NCBI GenBank assembly: GCA_900696505.1
Contig: CAADGJ010000195.1
Coordinates: 1-40,277 of the forward strand
Direction: 5' to 3'
Source of the DNA: an uncultured Nitrosospira sp.
Lineage (GTDB): Bacteria > Nitrospirota > Nitrospiria > Nitrospirales > Nitrospiraceae
DNA length: 40,277 nucleotides
How positions within the stretch are numbered: position 1 is the stretch's first letter; the number at the start of each line of letters is the position of its first letter. Positions 9,037 through 19,432 of this stretch are shown one piece after another. A program made the translations under genes and the position numbers. The notes under the pieces were generated by a model. It ran no database searches. It saw only the letters and a list, made by a program, of their open reading frames with translations, and was not told where the DNA came from.

Positions 9037-9077
9037 TCGCAGTCGGTTCAGTGTGCTGCTAGAAGATTGGGGATGAC

Positions 9078-9854
9078 ATGGCGAGAATTATTGCTGTCGC
9101 AAATCAGAAGGGTGGAGTGGGCAAAACCACCACCTCGGTGAATTTGGCCGCGGCCTTGGCAATTGAGGGGGGATCCGTGCTCCTCGTGGATATTGATCCT
9201 CAGGGTAATGCCACCAGTGGCCTCGGTGTCGACGCCATGTCGCTTGGAAAGACGATCTACAATGCCTTGATTGTGAAAGAAAGTATTACCGATCTGGCGA
9301 TGCCCACTGCGGTTAACGGCTTGTCGTTAGTGCCTGCAAATTCACATCTAGCGGGCGCTGAGGTCGAACTCGTGAATATGGAAGGTAGGGAGCAGCGCCT
9401 CAAGGAGGCCTTAGCCGAGGTGGCTGATCGATACGACACCATTTTGTTGGACTGCCCACCGGCCCTTGGTCTTCTTACCATCAATGCCATGGTCGCTGCG
9501 CACTCCGTTCTGATTCCGGTGCAATGCGAATATTACGCGATGGAAGGTCTTGGGCGACTCATGGAAAGCATTGAGCGCATGAGACAGTCATTAAATCCGA
9601 GCTTAGAAATTGAGGGCATTGTGCTGACGATGTATGACGCACGTAATTCTTTGGCGCGCCAAGTCGTCGAGCAGATTCGCGGCCACTTTGGCGAAGCGGT
9701 GTATCAGACCATGATTCCGCGTAACGTCACGCTGGCGGAGGCCCCCAGTTACGGTCGTCCGGCGTTGCTCTACAACATGGCATCATCCGGTGCTCAAGCC
9801 TATCTTTCCCTAGCCAAGGAGTTTGTGGTCCATGGAGAAAAAAGCCCTCGGTAG
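9078..9854 (+). CDS. parA: Chromosome partitioning ATPase ParA (Soj)
   Basis: 258 aa. It is a Walker-type ATPase that binds DNA non-specifically when ATP-bound and segregates ParB-parS complexes. The deviant Walker A motif KGGVGKTT is at residues 11-18, with the signature Lys11 and Lys16. DTILLDCPPALG is the Walker B region. There is no N-terminal DNA-binding extension, which is the chromosomal rather than plasmid P1 type. Its 3' end overlaps parB by 23 nt in another frame, so the pair is translationally linked. Confidence 0.96.
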   Translation: MARIIAVANQKGGVGKTTTSVNLAAALAIEGGSVLLVDIDPQGNATSGLGVDAMSLGKTIYNALIVKESITDLAMPTAVNGLSLVPANSHLAGAEVELVNMEGREQRLKEALAEVADRYDTILLDCPPALGLLTINAMVAAHSVLIPVQCEYYAMEGLGRLMESIERMRQSLNPSLEIEGIVLTMYDARNSLARQVVEQIRGHFGEAVYQTMIPRNVTLAEAPSYGRPALLYNMASSGAQAYLSLAKEFVVHGEKSPR

Positions 9855-10683
9855 AGGTCTCGACGCTCTGTTGCCGACTGGCCGAAATACGGCCGATCCC
9901 GAGCGAGGCGATGTTCAGGAGTTGCGCTTGGAAGCGGTTGTCCCGAATCGTTTTCAGCCAAGGCAGCAGTTCTCCGAGGTCGAGCTGGCTGAACTGACAG
10001 CGTCGCTCAAGCAAAATGGCCTCCTGCAGCCCATTTTAGTTCGCCGAAAGGGCGACGGCATCTATGAATTGATCGCGGGAGAGCGGCGTCTGAGAGCTGC
10101 TAAGTTGGCGGGAATGCAGAAGATTCCTGCTCTTATCCGAAATGTGTCGGACCAGGAATCGATGGTGCTCGCGCTGGTGGAAAACCTTCAGCGTGATGAC
10201 CTTAATCCGATGGAGACCGCCCGGGCGTATCAGCGCATGTTGAATGAATTCAGCCTCACGCAGGAGGCGATTGCGCAAAAAGTCGCCTGCGATCGGTCAT
10301 CAGTGGCGAACATGCTGCGCCTGACCTCGTTGCCCGCCGAAGTTCAGCATATGATCGAAACAGATCAGTTGTCGACAGGCCATGCGAAGGTCATCCTCGG
10401 TCTGATGACCCCGGCTGCGCAAATTAGTTTGGCGACCCAGATCGTGAGCGGGCAGTTGTCGGTGCGAGAAGCGGAGCGATTGGTTCAAGGGCACGCAGAG
10501 GCTAAAAAAGCAGGGAAGCGTCCGGTGCGGGCGCCGTTGCGATCAGATCTCGAGGAGCGGTTGCAGAAACGGCTCGGCACCAGAGTCGATGTTCAGAAGG
10601 GGCGCCGTGGCGGAAAGATCATCATTCATTATTTTTCTCCTGAAGAACTGGACGGCGTGGTTGAGCAGTTGCTGAACGGATAG
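9832..10683 (+). CDS. parB: Chromosome partitioning protein ParB (Spo0J)
   Basis: 283 aa from ATG 9832, beginning MEKKALGRGLDALLPTG, the typical ParB N-terminus that stimulates ParA. The CTP-binding/clamp region contains GLLQPILVR and GERRLRA. The helix-turn-helix that reads parS follows (LTQEAIAQKVACDRSSVANML), and the last 40 residues are the dimerisation domain. A TTG three codons earlier is less likely. Two parS sites lie just upstream, making a complete partition module. Confidence 0.96.
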   Translation: MEKKALGRGLDALLPTGRNTADPERGDVQELRLEAVVPNRFQPRQQFSEVELAELTASLKQNGLLQPILVRRKGDGIYELIAGERRLRAAKLAGMQKIPALIRNVSDQESMVLALVENLQRDDLNPMETARAYQRMLNEFSLTQEAIAQKVACDRSSVANMLRLTSLPAEVQHMIETDQLSTGHAKVILGLMTPAAQISLATQIVSGQLSVREAERLVQGHAEAKKAGKRPVRAPLRSDLEERLQKRLGTRVDVQKGRRGGKIIIHYFSPEELDGVVEQLLNG

Positions 10684-10821
10684 CGGAGGCATTTTCAGGG
10701 CAGATTTTACGGTTTGACCGGAGTACAATGCCGACGGAATTTGTCTCGTCATTGAGGTGGACGGTGAAGAATTCCCGCTCCGCCGGTCAGACGTGTTGTT
10801 ATTTGTTTGGAGGTATGCACC

Positions 10822-11298
10822 ATGTGGATTAAGGACAAACCAGAAGGAAAGCGCCAGGCAGGACAAAGCGAGGGAAGTGAAATGGAAAATTTGGAATCGA
10901 CAGCACCCCGTGAAGGGAATGAAGAGATCAATGCCTTTGTCGGGAAGGGTGTCAGCTTTAAGGGCGTCATTTCCTACAACGGCACCGTGCGTATCGATGG
11001 CAATCTGGATGGCGAAATTCACACCGAAGGTGTTCTGTTGGTCGGTGAGGACGCGGTGCTGACCGCGAAGATCACGGCCGGCACGGTGGTGTGTAAGGGA
11101 AAGATCACCGGCGACATCAGTGCGCGTGAGAAAGTGAAGTTGCGCGCGCCTGCCGTGGTGAACGCGGGTGTGAAGGCTCCGTTGCTCGCCATGGAAGAGG
11201 GCGTGGTGTTCAATGGCACGTTGGAGATGAGCCAGACGGGGACCCGCGAACCGCAAGGCACGTCACGCGGACAGGGCGTAAAGCTCGTCAACGGTTAG
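10822..11298 (+). CDS. Bactofilin A (polymer-forming cytoskeletal protein)
   Basis: 158 aa. Bactofilins form membrane-associated beta-helical filaments that organise cell-wall and pole proteins. Residues 35-130 carry the bactofilin domain: FVGKGVSFKGVISYNGTVRI, then short repeats rich in Gly, Val and Ile. The N-terminal 35 residues are polar. ATG 10822 is chosen because GGAGG at 10809-10813 lies 8 bases upstream. It follows parB by 138 bp; a TACAAT hexamer at 10725-10730 may be part of a promoter there. It is a paralogue of the next gene. Confidence 0.92.
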   Translation: MWIKDKPEGKRQAGQSEGSEMENLESTAPREGNEEINAFVGKGVSFKGVISYNGTVRIDGNLDGEIHTEGVLLVGEDAVLTAKITAGTVVCKGKITGDISAREKVKLRAPAVVNAGVKAPLLAMEEGVVFNGTLEMSQTGTREPQGTSRGQGVKLVNG

Positions 11299-11424
11299 TC
11301 CGGCTCGATCACGAATCATAGGACAGAGTGCCACCGGCCTTATGCCGGAATCGGCATCAATAGAGTTCCATTCAGTCCGCGCCACGGGCGGTCACCGTCG
11401 TGGGGTGCGTGAAGGAGGACGCTG

Positions 11425-11880
11425 ATGTGGGGTGAGACCAAAAAGCAGTCCGTCGCGGAATCCGACAAGTTTACCTTTCTCGGGAAGGGAACAAGTTTTA
11501 AGGGCATCGTCACCTTTGACGGCACCGTCCGTATCGATGGCCGCGTCGAAGGCGAAGTCCACACAGGTGGTGCGGTGATCGTCGGGGAAAGCGCCGTGAT
11601 TAAGGGCGTGATTGCCGCCGGATCCGTTGAAATCAGCGGGCGCGTGAAGGGATCGATTACTGCGCAGCAGAAGGTGGAAATTCAGAAGCCCGGGATTCTC
11701 ATCGGGGACATCCAAAGCCCCGTCATTATGATCGAAGAAGGTGCCCATTTTCACGGCATGAGCAACATGGGCGCTGAGAAGTGGTCGGAGGACGAGGCTT
11801 CCGAATTCGGTTCTCCGCAGGATCCGGGCGTGCGCGACCTTGTGGCCCATCGCGGTAAAGTCAAAACCCAAGAGCCGTAA
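11425..11880 (+). CDS. Bactofilin B (polymer-forming cytoskeletal protein)
   Basis: 151 aa, a second bactofilin immediately downstream. The domain starts FLGKGTSFKGIVTFDGTVRI and continues with beta-helix rungs to about residue 115, followed by an acidic, polar tail. A strong GAAGGAGG ribosome site at 11411-11418 precedes the ATG. Its similarity to bactofilin A across the whole core points to tandem duplication. The different tails suggest distinct partners in one filament, which is an inference. Confidence 0.92.
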   Translation: MWGETKKQSVAESDKFTFLGKGTSFKGIVTFDGTVRIDGRVEGEVHTGGAVIVGESAVIKGVIAAGSVEISGRVKGSITAQQKVEIQKPGILIGDIQSPVIMIEEGAHFHGMSNMGAEKWSEDEASEFGSPQDPGVRDLVAHRGKVKTQEP

Positions 11881-11912
11881 GTGCGCGGCTCCTTGTTCCC
11901 CCGGTATTTTTT

Positions 11913-12995
11913 ATGACACGTCAGACGGTGCTGCTAGGGATGAGCGGCGGAGTCGATAGCTCCGTCGCTGCATCGTTGCTCGTCCAGCGAGGGTATGATG
12001 TCCACGGCGTCACGCTCCAGGTCTGGGAGCACGAAGACGAGCATGCCGCGGTGTCTAAGCGATGGGAGGAGCGGGGCTGCTGCAAGATCGGGATTGCCAA
12101 GTTCGTCGCGCAACGCCTACGTATTCCTCATGAGGTCGTCGATCGCCGGGAAATTTTTCAGCAAGGTGTCATCGATGACTTTGTTGCCGGATATGCCGCA
12201 GGAACCACCCCCAATCCCTGCGTCCGGTGCAATGAGCGGGTCAAGCTTCGTTCTCTCTATGCCCTGGCGCAGGAGCGGGGTATGGACTACGTGGCGACGG
12301 GGCACTACGCGCGTGTCCAGCAGGCGGGCGGACAATGGTCGTTGCATCGGGCACTCGATGCGCGCAAGGACCAGAGTTATTTTTTGTATCGGATCCAGGC
12401 CGACTGGCTGCCGCGCCTCTTGTTTCCCGTCGGAGAGATGCAAAAAAGCGACGTGTGGAAAGAGGCGGAAACCCTCGGATTGCCCGTCGAGGAGCTGAAG
12501 GAGAGCCAGGAGATTTGTTTTGTGAGCCAAGGCGACTATCGGACCTTCCTCGAGCAGGAACGGCCGGAACTCAAGCAGCCGGGAGCTTTTGTGGGTGTCG
12601 ATGGTGAAGTGTTGGGGCGACACGAAGGGATCGCTTTTTACACGCCGGGGCAGCGGCGCGGACTTGGCATTGCGGTTGGGCAGAGATTGTACGTGCAGAA
12701 AGTCGTCCCCGAGTCAGGCGAAGTAGTGTTGTGCGCGGAAGAACAGCTCGTGCAGTCCGATTGTCAGGTCGGGGATATCAGTTTGTTCGATAGGAGCATC
12801 GGTCGACAGGCCGTCGATGTGGATGTCAAAATCCGGTATGCCACTCCGCCGGCCGCCGCGACGCTGTTGCCATCAACCAACGGGACCGTGCAGATTCAGT
12901 TTCATCAGCCGCAACGAGCGCTGAGCCCCGGACAGTCCGCGGTCTTCTACCAAGGAGACCGTGTGCTTGGCGGTGGCATCATTCAGCGCACGTAA
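11913..12995 (+). CDS. mnmA: tRNA-specific 2-thiouridylase MnmA
   Basis: 360 aa. It adds sulfur at position 2 of U34 in Lys, Glu and Gln tRNAs, complementing MnmE/MnmG. The PP-loop SGGVDSS is at 11-17. The two catalytic cysteines are Cys103 in NPCVRCN and Cys202 in ESQEICFV. ATGHYAR and the C-terminal GQRRGLGIAVGQ are typical. Residues 40-58 carry a charged insert with a CC pair (ERGCCKIG) before the conserved IPHEVVD. With mnmE and mnmG in the same window, the whole U34 pathway core except sulfur relay is encoded here. Confidence 0.95.
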   Translation: MTRQTVLLGMSGGVDSSVAASLLVQRGYDVHGVTLQVWEHEDEHAAVSKRWEERGCCKIGIAKFVAQRLRIPHEVVDRREIFQQGVIDDFVAGYAAGTTPNPCVRCNERVKLRSLYALAQERGMDYVATGHYARVQQAGGQWSLHRALDARKDQSYFLYRIQADWLPRLLFPVGEMQKSDVWKEAETLGLPVEELKESQEICFVSQGDYRTFLEQERPELKQPGAFVGVDGEVLGRHEGIAFYTPGQRRGLGIAVGQRLYVQKVVPESGEVVLCAEEQLVQSDCQVGDISLFDRSIGRQAVDVDVKIRYATPPAAATLLPSTNGTVQIQFHQPQRALSPGQSAVFYQGDRVLGGGIIQRT

Positions 12996-13135
12996 GGCGT
13001 GGCCTGCCGTTGTTCACTTTTCAGCACGTAGTAACACAATCAATCTTTACCTCGGATGCCTTTTGCCTCGGTCTTTTCCGAACCGCGCTGACCGCCCTCC
13101 TGCGACCATTCCTCCTGCCAGCCATGGGATCCTCC

Positions 13136-13165
13136 TTGACAGTACCCGCGTTTGAATGCTAACTT
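13136..13165 (+). promoter_or_regulatory. Probable promoter of the atp operon
   Basis: TTGACA at 13136-13141 and TAACTT at 13160-13165 with an 18-bp spacer. A TG dinucleotide one base before the -10 makes it an extended -10. It lies in the 248-bp gap after mnmA and would give a leader of about 70 nt before the atpH GTG start. Confidence 0.6.
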
Positions 13166-13243
13166 GGCGCGCTTTTTGTCGTGCCCACCGCACGCAAGCT
13201 TCCCGTTTGATCAAAACACGGTTAACCGTAGCGGATAGTTATT

Positions 13244-13783
13244 GTGATTAAGACAGCCGTCGCACGTCGATACGCAAAAGCTCTGTTCGAACTTCTGGAT
13301 GCCCCGAGCATTGAGCCGGCCCGCTTGGCCCTCAATGGACTAGGAGAAGCCTTTACCGAGTCATCCGCATTGCGGCATGCCGTGGCTTCTCCAATGTTCC
13401 CCGAAGCCACTAAGTTAAGTGTGCTGATCGAAGTCGCCACTAAGCTTGGATGCCCACCGGTCGTCAAGCGGTTCCTTGATCAACTCGTCAAAAAGAATCG
13501 TGTCAGTTTCCTGCCCGACATCGCCGATGCCTTTGCCAAGCTGGTGGATGAATCCAAAGGCACGCAGCAAGTGCTCGTGTCATCCGCGAATGCGTTGCCG
13601 GCGACTGAGCAGGATCGCATTACCACCCGATTGCGCGATCTGCTGAAGCGCGATGTTGATGTCACTTTCCATACAGAACCTGAACATGTCGCCGGCCTCC
13701 ACATCCGCCTGGGCAGCACCGTCGTAGACAGCACGGTCCGGGGCCGACTGAGCGCCATGCAGCGAGTGTTGACCAAGGAGTAG
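13244..13783 (+). CDS. atpH: ATP synthase F1 subunit delta
   Basis: 179 aa from GTG 13244. Delta links the F1 head to the F0 stator. The N-terminal [12 protein letters not shown] and the C-terminal [17 protein letters not shown] are the two signature regions. Length matches the family. It is the first gene of an atpHAGDC cluster, 2 bp before atpA. No atpB, atpE or atpF lies upstream, so the membrane sector must be elsewhere. Confidence 0.94.
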   Translation: MIKTAVARRYAKALFELLDAPSIEPARLALNGLGEAFTESSALRHAVASPMFPEATKLSVLIEVATKLGCPPVVKRFLDQLVKKNRVSFLPDIADAFAKLVDESKGTQQVLVSSANALPATEQDRITTRLRDLLKRDVDVTFHTEPEHVAGLHIRLGSTVVDSTVRGRLSAMQRVLTKE

Positions 13784-13785
13784 CC

Positions 13786-15303
13786 ATGCAGATCAAGGCA
13801 GAAGAGATCAGCTCCATTATTAAAGAGAAGATCAAGGGCTTCGATCAACAGGTCGATGTCAGCCAGACCGGGTCCGTGATCCAGGTCGGCGACGGTATCG
13901 CGAAAGTCTACGGTCTCGATGGTGCGATGGCCGGAGAGATGCTCGAATTCCCGGGCGGCCTATACGGGATCGCGTTGAACCTTGAAGAAGACAATGTCGG
14001 CGCCGTGTTGATGGGCGATGACACTGGTATCAAAGAAGGCGATCCCGTCAAGCGGACCGGCCGAATTGCCGAAATCCCGGTGGGCGAAGCCCTAGTCGGA
14101 CGCGTGGTCAATGCCATCGGACAGCCGATCGACGGCAAGGGGCCCATCAATTCGCAACATTCCTCCCGTATCGAAGTAGTGGCGCCTGGCGTCAATACCA
14201 GACAGTCCGTGCGCGAACCGTTGCAGACGGGCATCAAGGCCATCGATGCCATGATCCCCATCGGTCGTGGTCAGCGCGAGTTGATCAGCGGAGACCGTCA
14301 GACCGGAAAAACTGCGATCGCCGTCGACACCATCATCAATCAGAAGGGTCTCGGCGTGTTCTGCATTTATGTCGCCGTCGGACAGAAACGGTCGACCGTC
14401 GCGCGAGTGGTGAAGACGCTCGAAGAAAACCACGCCATGGAGTACAGCATGGTGGTGGCGGCAACGGCCAGCGACCCGGCGCCGATGCAGTTCCTGGCCC
14501 CGTTTGCGGGTGCCGCAATCGGTGAGTATTTCCGTGACAACGGGAAGCACGCGCTGATCGTCTACGACGATTTGTCCAAACACGCCGTCGCCTATCGACA
14601 GCTGTCGCTCTTGCTCCGTCGTCCCCCCGGTCGTGAGGCCTATCCCGGCGATGTATTCTATCTGCACTCCCGTCTATTGGAGCGCGCCGCGAAATTGAGC
14701 GACAAGTTGGGTGGCGGCAGTTTGACCGCGCTCCCGATCATCGAGACGCAGGCAGGCGACGTGTCGGCCTATATTCCGACGAACGTCATCTCGATCACCG
14801 ACGGCCAGATTTACCTTGGTAGCGACCTGTTCTATTCCGGTATTCGTCCAGCCATTAACGTCGGTCTGTCCGTGTCCCGCGTCGGCGGTTCCGCGCAGAT
14901 CAAGACCATGAAGCAGGTCGCCGGTACGCTCCGACTCGATCTCGCGCAGTATCGCGAAATGGCGGCCTTTTCCCAGTTCGGCAGTGAACTCGATAAAGCC
15001 ACGCAAATGCAGTTGGCCCGCGGTGTCCGCATGGTCGAACTGCTCAAGCAAGGGCAATACAAGCCGATGCCGGTTGCCGACCAGGTCTTGTCGATTTATG
15101 CGGGTGTCAACGGATTCCTTGACGATGTGCCGGTGGACAAGGTGCTCCAGTTTGAGGCCGATCTGCTCCACTATGTCGCGCAGAATCACCAGGATATGCG
15201 AAAAGACATTGCCACTGTCGGGAAGATCGACGACAAGGTGGGTGGCAAACTCAAAGAAATCATCACGACCTTTAAGCAGAAAATGGGCTATGGAGGAAAG
15301 TAA
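13786..15303 (+). CDS. atpA: ATP synthase F1 subunit alpha
   Basis: 505 aa. It is the non-catalytic nucleotide-binding subunit of the F1 hexamer. The P-loop GDRQTGKT is at 169-176. The alpha signature around [13 protein letters not shown] is present, as is the N-terminal beta barrel ([15 protein letters not shown]). Length and sequence are canonical. The C-terminus, QKMGYGGK, is short. The gene follows atpH by 2 bp. Confidence 0.97.
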   Translation: MQIKAEEISSIIKEKIKGFDQQVDVSQTGSVIQVGDGIAKVYGLDGAMAGEMLEFPGGLYGIALNLEEDNVGAVLMGDDTGIKEGDPVKRTGRIAEIPVGEALVGRVVNAIGQPIDGKGPINSQHSSRIEVVAPGVNTRQSVREPLQTGIKAIDAMIPIGRGQRELISGDRQTGKTAIAVDTIINQKGLGVFCIYVAVGQKRSTVARVVKTLEENHAMEYSMVVAATASDPAPMQFLAPFAGAAIGEYFRDNGKHALIVYDDLSKHAVAYRQLSLLLRRPPGREAYPGDVFYLHSRLLERAAKLSDKLGGGSLTALPIIETQAGDVSAYIPTNVISITDGQIYLGSDLFYSGIRPAINVGLSVSRVGGSAQIKTMKQVAGTLRLDLAQYREMAAFSQFGSELDKATQMQLARGVRMVELLKQGQYKPMPVADQVLSIYAGVNGFLDDVPVDKVLQFEADLLHYVAQNHQDMRKDIATVGKIDDKVGGKLKEIITTFKQKMGYGGK

Positions 15304-15385
15304 GATATCGTGATTGCGTGATCGGGGAGTGACCAGTCCTCTCTTCACTGACTCGTCCAATCGCACCTGTCTGCTTCCGTAAAAT

Positions 15386-16270
15386 ATGCCGAGCTTACAA
15401 TCACTCAGGCGGAAAATTGCCGCCTTCAAAAATACGCAGAAGATCACGAAGGCCATGAAAATGGTCGCGGCGGCAAAGCTCAAGCGCTCGCAGGATCGTA
15501 TTCTCGCTGCCCGGCCGTACGCGCACAAAATGCGCGGCGTGCTGAGCAATTTGAGCCAGCGCGTCAATCGTACCTCCCATCCCTTGCTTCAAAAGCGTGA
15601 GGGAAAGAAAATCGAAATCCTCGTCGTCACGAGCGATCGCGGCCTCTGTGGCGGATTCAACGGCAACATCGTCCGAAAGAGCGCCGAATTCGTGCGGCAG
15701 TGTGAATCTCAAGGACTCTCGGTCAATCTCAGCCTGATCGGACGCAAGGGGCGAGATTATTTTCGCCGTCGTTCCTTGCCGATTCGCCAAGAGTGGACGG
15801 GCATTTTCGACAAGCTGAGTTTTGAGCACGCCATCGATATTGGCGGCGATCTCACCGAAAATTTCGTCAAAGGGACATTCGACGAACTCTACGTGGTGTA
15901 CAACGAGTTCAAGTCTGCGATTCAACAGCGCGTGATTGTCGAAAAGCTGTTCCCTATCGACGCCGCTACGGAGTTCGGTGCGTCGCAAGCCACCGAGGGT
16001 TCGTCCCTTGGAGGCAGCTATCTGTACGAGCCTGATGAGGGCGAGCTTCTGAGCGCATTGGTGCCCAAGCACTTTCAAATTCAGACGTACCGCATTTTAT
16101 TGGAATCGGCGGCTGCAGAACATGGCGCACGTATGGCGGCCATGGACGGCGCCACCCGTAATGCTGGACAACTGATCAAGAAAGTGACCTTGTATTACAA
16201 CAAGACTCGCCAAGCGGCCATCACCAAAGAACTCATGGACATCGTGGGTGGAGCAGAGGCCCTGAAATAA
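15386..16270 (+). CDS. atpG: ATP synthase F1 subunit gamma
   Basis: 294 aa central rotor shaft of F1. The N-terminal helix (LRRKIAAFKNTQKITKAMK) and the C-terminal helix (GARMAAMDGATRNAGQLI) form the coiled coil turning inside the alpha/beta ring. The central Rossmann-like region includes TSDRGLCGGFN. It starts 82 bp after atpA, with only a weak ribosome site. Confidence 0.96.
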   Translation: MPSLQSLRRKIAAFKNTQKITKAMKMVAAAKLKRSQDRILAARPYAHKMRGVLSNLSQRVNRTSHPLLQKREGKKIEILVVTSDRGLCGGFNGNIVRKSAEFVRQCESQGLSVNLSLIGRKGRDYFRRRSLPIRQEWTGIFDKLSFEHAIDIGGDLTENFVKGTFDELYVVYNEFKSAIQQRVIVEKLFPIDAATEFGASQATEGSSLGGSYLYEPDEGELLSALVPKHFQIQTYRILLESAAAEHGARMAAMDGATRNAGQLIKKVTLYYNKTRQAAITKELMDIVGGAEALK

Positions 16271-16301
16271 ATCTGGACTGAGGAATGCTGCACGACGGTA
16301 A

Positions 16302-17780
<1,479 letters not shown>

Positions 17781-17783
17781 CAG

Positions 17784-17859
17784 CCAGGTGCCCTTGGGCT
17801 TGCAGGCCGCGCACATTCAGAAGGTGCCCGGCCGATGCGCGGACGACAGGGCATCCTGG
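17784..17859 (+). other. Long hairpin in the atpD-atpC gap
   Basis: Two nested inverted repeats. Outer arm 17784-17794 (CCAGGTGCCCT) pairs with 17848-17859 (AGGGCATCCTGG), leaving one bulged base. Inner arm 17807-17813 (CCGCGCA) pairs perfectly with 17836-17842 (TGCGCGG). There is no following T-run, so it is not a typical intrinsic terminator. It could adjust atpC expression or mRNA stability relative to atpD; this is an inference. Confidence 0.5.
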
Positions 17860-17893
17860 TGTTAGCCTTTTGCGAGAGAGCAGGAAAAGGACA

Positions 17894-18316
17894 ATGGCTG
17901 GAAAGATTCTCCTAGAAGTTGTGACGCCGGAAAAGTTGCTCCTGAGCCAGGAGGTTGATGAGGTCATCGCCCCAGGCAGTGAGGGGGAATTTGGTGTCTT
18001 GCCTGGCCATTGTCATCTGCTGTCGAGCCTCCGTATTGGAGAGCTTCGATATAAATCTCAAGAGGTGTGGCACTACATGTCGATCCTCTGGGGGTATGCC
18101 GAAGTGACGCCAGTGAAGGTCACCGTGATGGCGGAAATTGCCGAAAAGGCCGAAGATATCGATGTTGGCCGTGCGCAACAGGCTGTCGAAAAAGCCGAGC
18201 AACGCTTACAGGCCGGCGGTCTCCCGTCAGAAGTGAGGGAAGCGGAAATCAGCCTCGAAAAAGCTCGCCTTCGCAAAAAGATCGCCGACCGTGCGCGAAA
18301 AACAGGACACGCTTAA
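17894..18316 (+). CDS. atpC: ATP synthase F1 subunit epsilon
   Basis: 140 aa from ATG 17894, preceded by AGGAAAAGG. It couples the gamma shaft to the c-ring and can inhibit ATP hydrolysis. The N-terminal beta sandwich (LEVVTPEKLLL, then GSEGEFGVLPGHCHLL) and the C-terminal two-helix region rich in Ala, Glu and Arg are typical. A longer reading from GTG 17870 would add 8 residues without family support. The last 26 nt overlap the downstream lipoprotein frame. Confidence 0.94.
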   Translation: MAGKILLEVVTPEKLLLSQEVDEVIAPGSEGEFGVLPGHCHLLSSLRIGELRYKSQEVWHYMSILWGYAEVTPVKVTVMAEIAEKAEDIDVGRAQQAVEKAEQRLQAGGLPSEVREAEISLEKARLRKKIADRARKTGHA

Positions 18317-19271
18317 GTTCTCGCCTGGAACTTCTTCTCGTTCCGTATCTGCCGTTCTTCCTTATCGAGCTCGTCTAGGTCCTCAAGTACTGCCTATTAG
18401 ACTCTCTCGCTATGCCTGGTTCTTCCTTCTCCTGTTGATATGCTCCGGCTGTGCCGGCCCTGTACTGGTGAGTCGAGACGTGCAACAGCGGTCCGACTGG
18501 TTTGTTCGCCTCGATTCGGTTGAGTCCACTGAACCATCTCCAGTAGTCTATGCTCATCCATTTTCATGGAAGGCCGAAGATCTGTCCGCCATCCTATCCC
18601 GGCTCTTTCTCGAAGAGCGCGTGGGCTTAATGGATAATCCAAAACCCGCCAAGCCGGTATTTACGCCGGCAGAAATTGAGCTCGTCGAGCCGCCTGTTCG
18701 AGAAGCCTTTGGGAAAGCGCGCCCAGGGGAGTGGATCGCATTCCTTCTCTTGCAGCCGAACGCTGGCGCCACCGGAGTGACATCAGGCGGTCTCTTTCTC
18801 GAATCTCATAGGTTGCATGTCGTGGTGGCCAACCACCGAACGATGGTCGGAAACAATTCGGATGAATTGGTACGAGTGCGAGCTAACCCGTTTTACTCCA
18901 TTCAAGGGAGCGGCGGAGTACTCGCATTCGAACCGTCGAGGTTTAGACTCACCGCAAAAGCCAACTGGTCTGGTGGTCACCGGGCTTCAGCCAGCGAACT
19001 TATCCTCGACCATTCAGCATTCCTCTCCTATGTCACGCACGCGGCACCACGCGAGATGCCTACCAGCGCTCTGTCACCGATCAGACAGCAGAGCTCAGCG
19101 GAGGCGCTCACGTCTCCCGCCGGTGCATCAGTCCCGGGCGACCCTCACGACCAGCCCATGCTGCCTCAGCTTCAGGGAGAAATCGAACGGTTGAAGCAGC
19201 AACTGGCGGAGAAAGACCTGGAAATCGATCGTCTCAAGGCCCAAATACTCAAGCCCGGAGCCAGACCCTGA
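18291..19271 (+). CDS. Putative lipoprotein with C-terminal coiled coil
   Basis: 326 aa, family not recognised. A hydrophobic run ends in ICSGC (about residues 50-54), a plausible lipobox, so the protein is probably secreted and lipid-anchored. The middle (about 60-240) is a globular region. The last 45 residues (from GEIERLKQQLAEKDLEI) form a heptad coiled coil. The only possible start before the signal is GTG 18291, which overlaps atpC by 26 nt. This gives an unusually long N-region of about 40 residues, so the true start may be non-canonical. It may ride on the atp transcript, but no role in ATP synthase is implied. Confidence 0.65.
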   Translation: MREKQDTLKFSPGTSSRSVSAVLPYRARLGPQVLPIRLSRYAWFFLLLLICSGCAGPVLVSRDVQQRSDWFVRLDSVESTEPSPVVYAHPFSWKAEDLSAILSRLFLEERVGLMDNPKPAKPVFTPAEIELVEPPVREAFGKARPGEWIAFLLLQPNAGATGVTSGGLFLESHRLHVVVANHRTMVGNNSDELVRVRANPFYSIQGSGGVLAFEPSRFRLTAKANWSGGHRASASELILDHSAFLSYVTHAAPREMPTSALSPIRQQSSAEALTSPAGASVPGDPHDQPMLPQLQGEIERLKQQLAEKDLEIDRLKAQILKPGARP

Positions 19272-19432
19272 TCGAGTTTCGTGTCGATATCGATACTACT
19301 GCCATTCACGTTGTCAGGGTATTCTCTGTCCGCTAAGGGTTTCTCGGCGAACCCCCAAACCTTCAGAGCGATTACTGCGCGGTGTTCTGGCCAATTGCAA
19401 TCGTCCGCCATGCTGCCGTAGCCTAGCGGGCG

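Noticed and set aside
13040-13075. Terminator after mnmA
   Set aside because: CTCGG repeats are direct, not inverted, and the T-runs are not preceded by a stable stem.
14674-15567. 297-codon minus-strand frame opposite atpA
   Set aside because: Exact antisense of a canonical atpA; composition is a codon-bias shadow.
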